Shown: positions 1 through 9,828 of the stretch, in pieces
How the letters are laid out: the number at the start of each line of letters is the position of its first letter
Position numbering within the stretch: position 1 is the first letter of the stretch
Assembly (NCBI GenBank): GCA_964057225.1
Contig: OZ059894.1
Coordinates: 4,712,001 to 4,776,000, forward strand
DNA: 64,000 nt
Direction: 5' to 3'
Source of the DNA: Auanema rhodensis
Taxonomy: Eukaryota; Nematoda; Chromadorea; Rhabditida; Rhabditidae
Translations under genes and position numbers: made by a program
The notes under the pieces: generated by a model
The model's input: only the letters and a program-made list of their open reading frames with translations
Told to the model about the DNA's origin: nothing
Database searches by the model: none

Positions 1-172
1 TGTGTTATCAGATTTGCGCTAGCTTAAAAATGCACCGAGATATCAACTGATACAAGTTCACACTTATATCCTCGATTTTCACCCTGAAGAAATAATTTTT
101 TCGTTGAATAACATTGTCCATCGTCTTTGCCTTGAAAAAAGGATTCTACAAACATCTACTTTTTGCTAAATT

Positions 173-207
173 ATTTTGAAATTTTTCGAAAAAATTTTTG
201 TCAAAAT
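173..207 (+). other. Nested A/T-rich dyad around TTTTTCGAAAAA (representative)
   Basis: ATTTTGA (173-179) faces TCAAAAT (201-207). Inside lies the perfect 12-base palindrome TTTTTCGAAAAA (182-193), or alternatively AAATTTTT / AAAAATTT (179-186, 190-197) around CGA. Alternating A- and T-tracts over about 40 bp suggest a curved or stiff segment. This is the site of the length changes in the array: the 1-bp deletion at 208 shortens the outer arm's flank, and the 325-bp units lose the centre. T-subfamily units have TTTTCCGAAAA, which breaks the palindrome. Confidence 0.8.
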
Positions 208-220
208 GTTTTTGGAAGCA

Positions 221-248
221 ATGTTGAGTGTACATGGAAACTCAACAT
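221..248 (+). other. Hairpin ATGTTGAG-loop-CTCAACAT (representative)
   Basis: Perfect eight-base stem with a 12-base loop that contains the palindrome TGTACA. An alternative pairing, AGTGTA (227-232) with TACACT (248-253), overlaps it. It sits in the least variable part of the monomer. The only units in which I saw the stem altered are those at 36409 and 38515 (GTTATGTG), which are copies of each other. Confidence 0.82.
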
Positions 249-331
249 ACACTAATGCATCATTTTTCAAACGATCATAACTAATTTTTGTATTAAGCGT
301 TTTTCAATGTAGTATAGTGCATTCGATGCGG

Positions 332-382
332 ATTTTTAAGCTGCGTCGATCTGTGTTATCAGATTTGCGCTAGCTTAAAAAT
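332..382 (+). other. 51-bp imperfect dyad across the monomer junction (representative)
   Basis: ATTTTTAAGCT (332-342) is the exact reverse complement of AGCTTAAAAAT (372-382). Inside it GCG (343-345) faces CGC (368-370) with one bulged T. Further in, ATCTG (349-353) faces CAGAT (360-364) around the six-base loop TGTTAT. The three-base gap between these stems (TCG against TTG) would allow two G-T wobbles. The dyad recurs at essentially every junction in the array. In X-ended units the outer arm extends to GCATTTTTAAGCT / AGCTTAAAAATGC, 13 perfect pairs. Whether it acts as a cruciform, RNA hairpin or protein site is not shown. Confidence 0.85.
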
Positions 383-390
383 GCACCGAG

Positions 391-404
391 ATATCAACTG
401 ATAT
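391..404 (+). other. Short dyad ATATCA-AC-TGATAT (representative)
   Basis: Six-base inverted repeat with a two-base centre at monomer offsets 40-53. Its right arm overlaps the left arm of the next dyad (400-421), so the two hairpins cannot form on one strand together. P units with C at 53 lose the terminal pair. As a folded hairpin a two-base loop would be strained, so it is better read as a dyad in duplex DNA. Confidence 0.7.
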
Positions 405-421
405 AAGTTCACACTTATATC
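400..421 (+). other. Hairpin GATATAAG-TTCACA-CTTATATC (representative)
   Basis: Perfect eight-base stem with a six-base loop at monomer offsets 49-70. It is present in nearly all units. P units with GATACAAG have one mismatch, and the units at 11584 (ATAATTTCAC) and 59212 (AGTTTACAC) have single changes in the stem and loop respectively. Confidence 0.82.
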
Positions 422-702
422 CTCGATTTTCACCCTGAAGAATTAATTTTTTCGTTGAATAACATTGTCTATCGTCTTTGCCTTGAGAAATGGAATCTAA
501 AAACATCTACTTTTTGCTAAATTATTTTGAAATTTTTCGAAAAAATTTTTGTCAAAATGTTTTTGGAAGCAATGTTGAGTGTACATGGAAACTCAACATA
601 CACTAATGCATCATTTTTCAAACGATCATAACTAATTTTTGTATTAAGCGTTTCTCAATGTAGTATAGTGCATTCGATCCGGATTTTTAAGCTGCGTCGA
701 TC

Positions 703-2457
703 TGTGTTATCAGATTAGCGCTAGCTTAAAAATGCACCGAGATATCAACTGATATAAGTTCACACTTATATCCTCGATTTTCACCCTGAAGAATTAATTT
801 TTTCGTTGAATAACAATGTCTATCGTCTTTGCCTTGAGAAATGGAATCTAAAAACATCTACTTTTTGCTAAATTATTTTGAAATTTTTCGAAAAAATTTT
901 TGTCAAAATGTTTTTGGAAGCAATGTTGAGTGTACATGGAAACTCAACATACACTAATGCATCATTTTTCAAACGATCATAACTAATTTTTGTATCAAGC
1001 GTTTTTCAATGTAGTATAGTGCATTCGATCCGGATTTTTAAGCTGCGTCGATCTGTGTTATCAGATTAGCGCTAGCTTAAAAATGCACCGAGATATCAAC
1101 TGATATAAGTTCACACTTATATCCTCGATTTTCACCCTGAAGAATTAATTTTTTCGTTGAATAACAATGTCTATCGTCTTTGCCTTGAGAAATGGAATCT
1201 AAAAACATCTACTTTTTGCTAAATTATTTTGAAATTTTTCGAAAAAATTTTTGTCAAAATGTTTTTGGAAGCAATGTTGAGTGTACATGGAAACTCAACA
1301 TACACTAATGCATCATTTTTCAAACGATCATAACTAATTTTTGTATCAAGCGTTTTTCAATGTAGTATAGTGCATTCGATCCGGATTTTTAAGCTGCGTC
1401 GATCTGTGTTATCAGATTAGCGCTAGCTTAAAAATGCACCGAGATATCAACTGATATAAGTTCACACTTATATCCTCGATTTTCACCCTGAAGAATTAAT
1501 TTTTTCGTTGAATAACAATGTCTATCGTCTTTGCCTTGAGAAATGGAATCTAAAAACATCTACTTTTTGCTAAATTATTTTGAAATTTTTCGAAAAAATT
1601 TTTGTCAAAATGTTTTTGGAAGCAATGTTGAGTGTACATGGAAACTCAACATACACTAATGCATCATTTTTCAAACGATCATAACTAATTTTTGTATCAA
1701 GCGTTTTTCAATGTAGTATAGTGCATTCGATCCGGATTTTTAAGCTGCGTCGATCTGTGTTATCAGATTAGCGCTAGCTTAAAAATGCACCGAGATATCA
1801 ACTGATATAAGTTCACACTTATATCCTCGATTTTCACCCTGAAGAATTAATTTTTTCGTTGAATAACAATGTCTATCGTCTTTGCCTTGAGAAATGGAAT
1901 TTAAAAACATCTACTTTTTGCTAAATTATTTTGAAATTTTTCGAAAAAATTTTTGTCAAAATGTTTTTGGAAGCAATGTTGAGTGTACATGGAAACTCAA
2001 CATACACTAATGCATCATTTTTCAAACGATCATAACTAATTTTTGTATCAAGCGTTTTTCAATGTAGTATAGTGCATTCGATCCGGATTTTTAAGCTGCG
2101 TCGATCTGTGTTATCAGATTAGCGCTAGCTTAAAAATGCACCGAGATATCAACTGATATAAGTTCACACTTATATCCTCGATTTTCACCCTGAAGAATTA
2201 ATTTTTTCGTTGAATAACAATGTCTATCGTCTTTGCCTTGAGAAATGGAATCTAAAAACATCTACTTTTTGCTAAATTATTTTGAAATTTTTCGAAAAAA
2301 TTTTTGTCAAAATGTTTTTGGAAGCAATGTTGAGTGTACATGGAAACTCAACATACACTAATGCATCATTTTTCAAACGATCATAACTAATTTTTGTATC
2401 AAGCGTTTTTCAATGTAGTATAGTGCATTCGATGCGGATTTTTAAGCTGCGTCGATC
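703..2457 (+). repeat. Run of five almost identical R-subfamily monomers
   Basis: Units start at 703, 1054, 1405, 1756 and 2107, all 351 bp. They share A at offset 15 (AGATTAGCG, making the palindrome TAGCGCTA), A at 114 (ACAATGTCT), GAGAAATGG and TATCAAG. The first four end in GATCCGG and the fifth in GATGCGG, matching the end of the units to its right. The only other difference I saw is AATTTAAAAAC in the fourth copy. This is a recent local expansion. Isolated R units recur at 5266, 7021 and 7723, and none is found further right. Confidence 0.93.
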
Positions 2458-3861
2458 TGTGTTATCAGATTTGCGCTAGCTTAAAAATGCACCGAGATAT
2501 CAACTGATACAAGTTCACACTTATATCCTCGATTTTCACCCTGAAGAAATAATTTTTTCGTTGAATAACATTGTCCATCGTCTTTGCCTTGAAAAAAGGA
2601 TTCTACAAACATCTACTTTTTGCTAAATTATTTTGAAATTTTTCGAAAAAATCTTTGTCAAAATGTTTTTGGAAGCAATGTTGAGTGTACATGGAAACTC
2701 AACATACACTAATGCATCATTTTTCAAACGATCATAACTAATTTTTGTATTAAGCGTTTTTCAATGTAGTATAGTGCATTCGATGCGGATTTTTAAGCTG
2801 CGTCGATCTGTGTTATCAGATTTGCGCTAGCTTAAAAATGCACCGAGATATCAACTGATATAAGTTCACACTTATATCCTCGATTTTCATCCTGAAGAAT
2901 TAATTTTTTCGTTGAATAACATTGTCCATCGTCTTTGCCTTGAAAAATCGAATCTAAAAACATCTACTTTTCGCTAAATTATTTTGAAATTTTTCGAAAA
3001 AATTTTTGTCAAAATGTTTTTGGAAGCAATGTTGAGTGTACATGGAAACTCAACATACACTAATGCATCATTTTTCAAACGATCATAACTAATTTTTGTA
3101 TCAAGCGTTTTTCAATGTAGTATAGTGCATTCGATGCGGATTTTTAAGCTGCGTCGATCTGTGTTATCAGATTTGCGCTAGCTTAAAAATGCACCGAGAT
3201 ATCAACTGATATAAGTTCACACTTATATCCTCGATTTTCACCCTGAAGAATTAATTTTCTCGTTGAATAACATTGTCCATCGTCTTTGCCTTGAAAAAAG
3301 GAATCTAAAAACATCTACTTTTTGCTAAATTATTTTGAAATTTTCCGAAAAAATTGTTGTCAAAATGTTTTTGGAAGCAATGTTGAGTGTACATGGAAAC
3401 TCAACATACACTAATGCATCATTTTTCAAACGATCATAACTAATTTTTGTATTAAGCGTTTCTCAATGTAGTATAGTGCATTCGATCCGGATTTTTAAGC
3501 TGCGTCGATCTGTGTTATCAGATTTGCGCTAGCTTAAAAATGCACCGAGATATCAACTGATATAAGTTCACACTTATATCCTCGATTTTCACCCTGAAGA
3601 ATTAATTTTTTCGTTGAATAACATTGTCTATCGTCTTTGCCTTGAGAAATGGAATCTAAAAACATCTACTTTTTGCTAAATTATTTTGAAATTTTTCGAA
3701 AAAATTTTTGTCAAAATGTTTTTGGAAGCAATGTTGAGTGTACATGGAAACTCAACATACACTAATGCATCATTTTTCAAACGATCATAACTAATTTTTG
3801 TATCAAGCGTTTTTCAATGTAGTATAGTGCATTCGATGCGGATTTTTAAGCTGCGTCGATC
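2458..3861 (+). repeat. Higher-order tetramer P-S-T-Q, copy 1 (1404 bp)
   Basis: Units start at 2458 (P), 2809 (S), 3160 (T) and 3511 (Q). S has TTCATCCTG, AAAAATCG and CTTTTCGC. T has a C in the T-tract after offset 97 (TTTTCTCG), TTTTCCGAAAA instead of TTTTTCGAAAA, and AATTGTTGTC. The T subfamily therefore loses the central TTCGAA palindrome and its BstBI site. The same four types follow in the same order in the next 1404 bp, which defines a higher-order repeat rather than a simple monomer array. The P copy has a unique AATCTTTGTC near offset 195. Confidence 0.92.
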
Positions 3862-5265
3862 TGTGTTATCAGATTTGCGCTAGCTTAAAAATGCACCGAG
3901 ATATCAACTGATATAAGTTCACACTTATATCCTCGATTTTCACCCTGAAGAAATAATTTTTTCGTTGAATAACATTGTCCATCGTCTTTGCCTTGAAAAA
4001 AGGATTCTACAAACATCTACTTTTTGCTAAATTATTTTGAAATTTTTTGAAAAAATTTTTGTCAAAATGTTTTTGGAAGCAATGTTGAGTGTACATGGAA
4101 ACTCAACATACACTAATGCATCATTTTTCAAACGATCATAACTAATTTTTGTATTAAGCGTTTTTCAATGTAGTATAGTGCATTCGATGCGGATTTTTAA
4201 GCTGCGTCGATCTGTGTTATCAGATTTGCGCTAGCTTAAAAATGCACCGAGATATCAACTGATATAAGTTCACACTTATATCCTCGATTTTCATCCTGAA
4301 GAATTAATTTTTTCGTTGAATAACATTGTCCATCGTCTTTGCCTTGAAAAATCGAATCTAAAAACATCTACTTTTCGCTAAATTATTTTGAAATTTTTCG
4401 AAAAAATTTTTGTCAAAATGTTTTTGGAAGCAATGTTGAGTGTACATGGAAACTCAACATACACTAATGCATCATTTTTCAAACGATCATAACTAATTTT
4501 TGTATCAAGCGTTTTTCAATGTAGTATAGTGCATTCGATGCGGATTTTTAAGCTGCGTCGATCTGTGTTATCAGATTTGCGCTAGCTTAAAAATGCACCG
4601 AGATATCAACTGATATAAGTTCACACTTATATCCTCGATTTTCACCCTGAAGAATTAATTTTCTCGTTGAATAACATTGTCCATCGTCTTTGCCTTGAAA
4701 AAAGGAATCTAAAAACATCTACTTTTTGCTAAATTATTTTGAAATTTTCCGAAAAAATTGTTGTCAAAATGTTTTTGGAAGCAATGTTGAGTGTACATGG
4801 AAACTCAACATACACTAATGCATCATTTTTCAAACGATCATAACTAATTTTTGTATTAAGCGTTTCTCAATGTAGTATAGTGCATTCGATCCGGATTTTT
4901 AAGCTGCGTCGATCTGTGTTATCAGATTTGCGCTAGCTTAAAAATGCACCGAGATATCAACTGATATAAGTTCACACTTATATCCTCGATTTTCACCCTG
5001 AAGAATTAATTTTTTCGTTGAATAACATTGTCTATCGTCTTTGCCTTGAGAAATGGAATCTAAAAACATCTACTTTTTGCTAAATTATTTTGAAATTTTT
5101 CGAAAAAATTTTTGTCAAAATGTTTTTGGAAGCAATGTTGAGTGTACATGGAAACTCAACATACACTAATGCATCATTTTTCAAACGATCATAACTAATT
5201 TTTGTATTAAGCGTTTCTCAATGTAGTATAGTGCATTCGATCCGGATTTTTAAGCTGCGTCGATC
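3862..5265 (+). repeat. Higher-order tetramer P-S-T-Q, copy 2 (1404 bp)
   Basis: Units start at 3862 (P-like), 4213 (S), 4564 (T) and 4915 (Q). S and T match those of copy 1 at every diagnostic site I compared. The P-like unit differs from copy 1 by T at offset 53 and by ATTTTTTGAAAAAA, which breaks the TTCGAA palindrome. The Q unit ends in TATTAAG...CTCAAT...GATCCGG, whereas copy 1 ends in TATCAAG...TTCAAT...GATGCGG, so the exchange that duplicated the block probably ended within a Q unit. Confidence 0.92.
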
Positions 5266-7371
5266 TGTGTTATCAGATTAGAGCTAGCTTAAAAATGCAC
5301 CGAGATATCAACTGATATAAGTTCACACTTATATCCTCGATTTTCACCCTGAAGAATTAATTTTTTCGTTGAATAACAATGTCTATCGTCTTTGCCTTGA
5401 GAAATGGAATCTAAAAACATCTACTTTTTGCTAAATTATTTTGAAATTTTTCGAAAAAATTTTTGTCAAAATGTTTTTGGAAGCAATGTTGAGTGTACAT
5501 GGAAACTCAACATACACTAATGCATCATTTTTCAAACGATCATAACTAATTTTTGTATCAAGCGTTTCTTAATGTAGTATAGTGCATTCGATCCGGATTT
5601 TTAAGCTGCGTCGATCTGTGTTATCAGATTTGCGCTAGCTTAAAAATGCACCGAGATATCAACTGATATAAGTTCACACTTATATCCTCGATTTTCACCC
5701 TGAAGAAATAATTTTTTCGTTGAATAACATCGTCCATCGTCTTTGCCTTGAAAAAAGGAATCTAAAAACATCTACTTTTTGCTAAATTATTTTGAAATTT
5801 TTCGAAAAAATTTTTGTCAAAATGTTTTTGGAAGCAATGTTGAGTGTACATGGAAACTCAACATACACTAATGCATCATTTTTCAAACGATCATAACTAA
5901 TTTTTGTATTAAGCGTTTCTCAATGTAGTATAGTGCATTCGATGCGGATTTTTAAGCTGCGTCGATCTGTGTTATCAGATTTGCGCTAGCTTAAAAATGC
6001 ACCGAGATATCAACTGATATAAGTTCACACTTATATCCTCGATTTTCACCCTGAAGAATTATTTTTTTCGTTGAATAACATTGTCTATCGTCTTTGCCTT
6101 GAGAAATGGAATCTAGAAACATCTACTTTTTGCTAAATTATTTTGAAATTTTTCGAAAAAATTTTTGTCAAAATGTTTTTGGAAGCAATGTTGAGTGTAC
6201 ATGGAAACTCAACATACACTAATGCATCATTTTTCAAACGATCATAACTAATTTTTGTATCAAGCGTTTTTCAATGTAGTATAGTGCATTCGATGCGGAT
6301 TTTTAAGCTGCGTCGATCTGTGTTATCAGATTTGCGCTAGCTTAAAAATGCACCGAGATATCAACTGATACAAGTTCACACTTATATCCTCGATTTTCAC
6401 CCTGAAGAAATAATTTTTTCGTTGAATAACATTGTCCATCGTCTTTGCCTTGAAAAAAGGATTCTACAAACATCTACTTTTTGCTAAATTATTTTGAAAT
6501 TTTTCGAAAAAATTTTTGTCAAAATGTTTTTGGAAGCAATGTTGAGTGTACATGGAAACTCAACATACACTAATGCATCATTTTTCAAACGATCATAACT
6601 AATTTTTGTATTAAGCGTTTTTCAATGTAGTATAGTGCATTCGATGCGGATTTTTAAGCTGCGTCGATCTGTGTTATCAGATTTGCGCTAGCTTAAAAAT
6701 GCACCGAGATATCAACTGATATAAGTTCACACTTATATCCTCGATTTTCATCCTGAAGAATTAATTTTTTCGTTGAATAACATTGTCCATCGTCTTTGCC
6801 TTGAAAAATCGAATCTAAAAACATCTACTTTTCGCTAAATTATTTTGAAATTTTTCGAAAAAATTTTTGTCAAAATGTTTTTGGAAGCAATGTTGAGTGT
6901 ACATGGAAACTCAACATACACTAATGCATCATTTTTCAAACGATCATAACTAATTTTTGTATCAAGCGTTTTTCAATGTAGTATAGTGCATTCGATGCGG
7001 ATTTTTAAGCTGCGTCGATCTGTGTTATCAGATTAGCGCTAGCTTAAAAATGCACCGAGATATCAACTGATATAAGTTCACACTTATATCCTCGATTTTC
7101 ACCCTGAAGAATTAATTTTTTCGTTGAATAACAATGTCTATCGTCTTTGCCTTGAGAAATGGAATCTAAAAACATCTACTTTTTGCTAAATTATTTTGAA
7201 ATTTTTCGAAAAAATTTTTGTCAAAATGTTTTTGGAAGCAATGTTGAGTGTACATGGAAACTCAACATACACTAATGCATCATTTTTCAAACGATCATAA
7301 CTAATTTTTGTATCAAGCGTTTCTTAATGTGGTATAGTGCATTCGATCCGGATTTTTAAGCTGCGTTGATC
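4915..7371 (+). repeat. Higher-order heptamer Q-R-U-V-P-S-R, copy 1 (2457 bp)
   Basis: Units start at 4915 (Q), 5266 (R, with a unique GATTAGAGCT), 5617 (U), 5968 (V), 6319 (P), 6670 (S) and 7021 (R). U has ACATCGTCC, TATTAAG and CTCAAT. V has GAATTATTTTTTTCG and AATCTAGAAAC. The block overlaps the last unit of the tetramer block, because the Q unit belongs to both patterns. The R unit at 7021 carries the rare TGTGGTATAG, and its junction reads GCGTTGATC, seen nowhere else. Confidence 0.9.
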
Positions 7372-9126
7372 TGTGTTATCAGATTTGCGCTAGCTTAAAA
7401 ATGCACCGAGATATCAACTGATATAAGTTCACACTTATATCCTCGATTTTCACCCTGAAGAATTAATTTTTTCGTTGAATAACATTGTCTATCGTCTTTG
7501 CCTTGAGAAATGGAATCTAAAAACACCTACTTTTTGCTAAATTATTTTGAAATTTTTCGAAAAAATTTTTGTCAAAATGTTTTTGGAAGCAATGTTGAGT
7601 GTACATGGAAACTCAACATACACTAATGCATCATTTTTCAAACGATCATAACTAATTTTTGTATTAAGCGTTTCTCAATGTAGTATAGTGCATTCGATCC
7701 GGATTTTTAAGCTGCGTCGATCTGTGTTATCAGATTAGCGCTAGCTTAAAAATGCACCGAGATATCAACTGATATAAGTTCACACTTATATCCTCGATTT
7801 TCACCCTGAAGAATTAATTTTTTCGTTGAATAACAATGTCTATCGTCTTTGCCTTGAGAAATGGAATCTAAAAACATCTACTTTTTGCTAAATTATTTTG
7901 AAATTTTTCGAAAAAATTTTTGTCAAAATGTTTTTGGAAGCAATGTTGAGTGTACATGGAAACTCAACATACACTAATGCATCATTTTTCAAACGATCAT
8001 AACTAATTTTTGTATCAAGCGTTTCTTAATGTGGTATAGTGCATTCGATCCGGATTTTTAAGCTGCGTCGATCTGTGTTATCAGATTTGCGCTAGCTTAA
8101 AAATGCACCGAGATATCAACTGATATAAGTTCACACTTATATCCTCGATTTTCACCCTGAAGAAATAATTTTTTCGTTGAATAACATCGTCCATCGTCTT
8201 TGCCTTGAAAAAAGGAATCTAAAAACATCTACTTTTTGCTAAATTATTTTGAAATTTTTCGAAAAAATTTTTGTCAAAATGTTTTTGGAAGCAATGTTGA
8301 GTGTACATGGAAACTCAACATACACTAATGCATCATTTTTCAAACGATCATAACTAATTTTTGTATTAAGCGTTTCTCAATGTAGTATAGTGCATTCGAT
8401 GCGGATTTTTAAGCTGCGTCGATCTGTGTTATCAGATTTGCGCTAGCTTAAAAATGCACCGAGATATCAACTGATATAAGTTCACACTTATATCCTCGAT
8501 TTTCACCCTGAAGAATCATTTTTTTCGTTGAATAACATTGTCTATCGTCTTTGCCTTGAGAAATGGAATCTAGAAACATCTACTTTTTGCTAAATTATTT
8601 TGAAATTTTTCGAAAAAATTTTTGTCAAAATGTTTTTGGAAGCAATGTTGAGTGTACATGGAAACTCAACATACACTAATGCATCATTTTTCAAACGATC
8701 ATAACTAATTTTTGTATCAAGCGTTTTTCAATGTAGTATAGTGCATTCGATGCGGATTTTTAAGCTGCGTCGATCTGTGTTATCAGATTTGCGCTAGCTT
8801 AAAAATGCACCGAGATATCAACTGATACAAGTTCACACTTATATCCTCGATTTTCACCCTGAAGAAATAATTTTTTCGTTGAATAACATTGTCCATCGTC
8901 TTTGCCTTGAAAAAAGGATTCTACAAACATCTACTTTTTGCTAAATTATTTTGAAATTTTTCGAAAAAATTTTTGTCAAAATGTTTTTGGAAGCAATGTT
9001 GAGTGTACATGGAAACTCAACATACACTAATGCATCATTTTTCAAACGATCATAACTAATTTTTGTATTAAGCGTTTTTCAATGTAGTATAGTGCATTCG
9101 ATGCGGATTTTTAAGCTGCGTCGATC

Positions 9127-9477
9127 TGTGTTATCAGATTTGCGCTAGCTTAAAAATGCACCGAGATATCAACTGATATAAGTTCACACTTATATCCTCG
9201 ATTTTCATCCTGAAGAATTAATTTTTTCGTTGAATAACATTGTCCATCGTCTTTGCCTTGAAAAATCGAATCTAAAAACATCTACTTTTCGCTAAATTAT
9301 TTTGAAATTTTTCGAAAAAATTTTTGTCAAAATGTTTTTGGAAGCAATGTTGAGTGTACATGGAAACTCAACATACACTAATGCATCATTTTTCAAACGA
9401 TCATAACTAATTTTTGTATCAAGCGTTTCTTAATGTGGTATAGTGCATTCGATCCGGATTTTTAAGCTGCGTCGATC
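9127..9477 (+). repeat. Chimeric S/R monomer
   Basis: The 5' part is S-type (TTCATCCTG, AAAAATCG, CTTTTCGC). The 3' end is R-type, with GTTTCTTAATGTGGTATAG and GATCCGG. TGTGGTA occurs elsewhere only in the R units at 7021 and 7723. The switch lies between offsets 164 and about 303, where S and R are identical. The next unit is U, just as U follows R at 8074. The simplest reading is an in-register crossover or gene conversion. Confidence 0.85.
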
Positions 9478-9828
9478 TGTGTTATCAGATTTGCGCTAGC
9501 TTAAAAATGCACCGAGATATCAACTGATATAAGTTCACACTTATATCCTCGATTTTCACCCTGAAGAAATAATTTTTTCGTTGAATAACATCGTCCATCG
9601 TCTTTGCCTTGAAAAAAGGAATCTAAAAACATCTACTTTTTGCTAAATTATTTTGAAATTTTTCGAAAAAATTTTTGTCAAAATGTTTTTGGAAGCAATG
9701 TTGAGTGTACATGGAAACTCAACATACACTAATGCATCATTTTTCAAACGATCATAACTAATTTTTGTATCAAGCGTTTTTCAATGTAGTATAGTGCATT
9801 CGATGCGGATTTTTAAGCTGCGTCGATC
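9478..9828 (+). repeat. Chimeric U/V-type monomer
   Basis: The 5' part is U-type (GAAGAAATAATT, ACATCGTCC). The 3' end is TATCAAG with TTTTTCAAT and GATGCGG, as in the V units at 5968 and 8425 rather than TATTAAG with CTCAAT as in the U units at 5617 and 8074. The following unit is P, as after V. This matches a second exchange that removed most of V. Confidence 0.78.

Larger units (their letters stand above)
1..351 (+). repeat. Reference monomer (P subfamily)
   Basis: First full unit, used here for offset numbering. It contains 53 G and 58 C in 351 bases and 12 CpG. It carries single EcoRV (GATATC, 39), NheI (GCTAGC, 18), BstBI (TTCGAA, 185) and NsiI (ATGCAT, 255) sites, which predict a 351-bp ladder. 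P markers are C at offset 53 (GATACAAG) and ATTCTACAAAC at 143-153. Other P copies start at 2458, 6319, 8776, 9829 and 10531, with a related one at 3862 that has T at 53. P with C at 53 occurs only in the first 11 kb. At 10841-10850 the copy starting at 10531 has a unique AGTTAAGTGC. Confidence 0.95.
352..702 (+). repeat. Q-subfamily monomer
   Basis: 351-bp unit with T at offset 92 (GAAGAATTAATT), T at 119, GAGAAATGG at 134-142, TATTAAG at 291-297, GTTTCTCAAT near 300 and GATCCGG at 325-331. Related copies start at 3511 (different 3' end), 4915 and 7372 (the last with a unique ACACCTAC). The GATCCGG end creates the 8-bp palindrome ATCCGGAT and a BspEI site (TCCGGA), which the GATGCGG form lacks. 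Confidence 0.93.
7372..9828 (+). repeat. Higher-order heptamer, copy 2, ending in two chimeric monomers
   Basis: Units start at 7372 (Q), 7723 (R), 8074 (U), 8425 (V, with a unique GAATCATTTTTTT), 8776 (P), 9127 (S joined to R) and 9478 (U joined to V). The order repeats the previous 2457 bp up to the P unit. After that the last two units are hybrids: the left half of each has one subfamily's markers and the right end has another's. Copies 1 and 2 are thus the same length but not the same composition at the end. Confidence 0.88.

Noticed and set aside
99-115. CENP-B-box-like motif TTTCGTTGAATAACATT
   Set aside because: TTCG and the central A match the essential bases of the mammalian box, but the CGGG half is ACAT. 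Half a motif in a TTCG-rich sequence is weak, and I saw no better match on either strand.
1-351. Internal half-unit repeat of about 175 bp
   Set aside because: The two halves share only AT-rich words such as CTAATTTTTG and CTAAATTATTTTG. I found no collinear similarity.
400-421. TATA-like promoter (TATAAG) in each unit
   Set aside because: TATAAG is part of the perfect GATATAAG/CTTATATC stem and is expected in AT-rich DNA. No initiator or downstream element supports it, though satellite transcription is not excluded.
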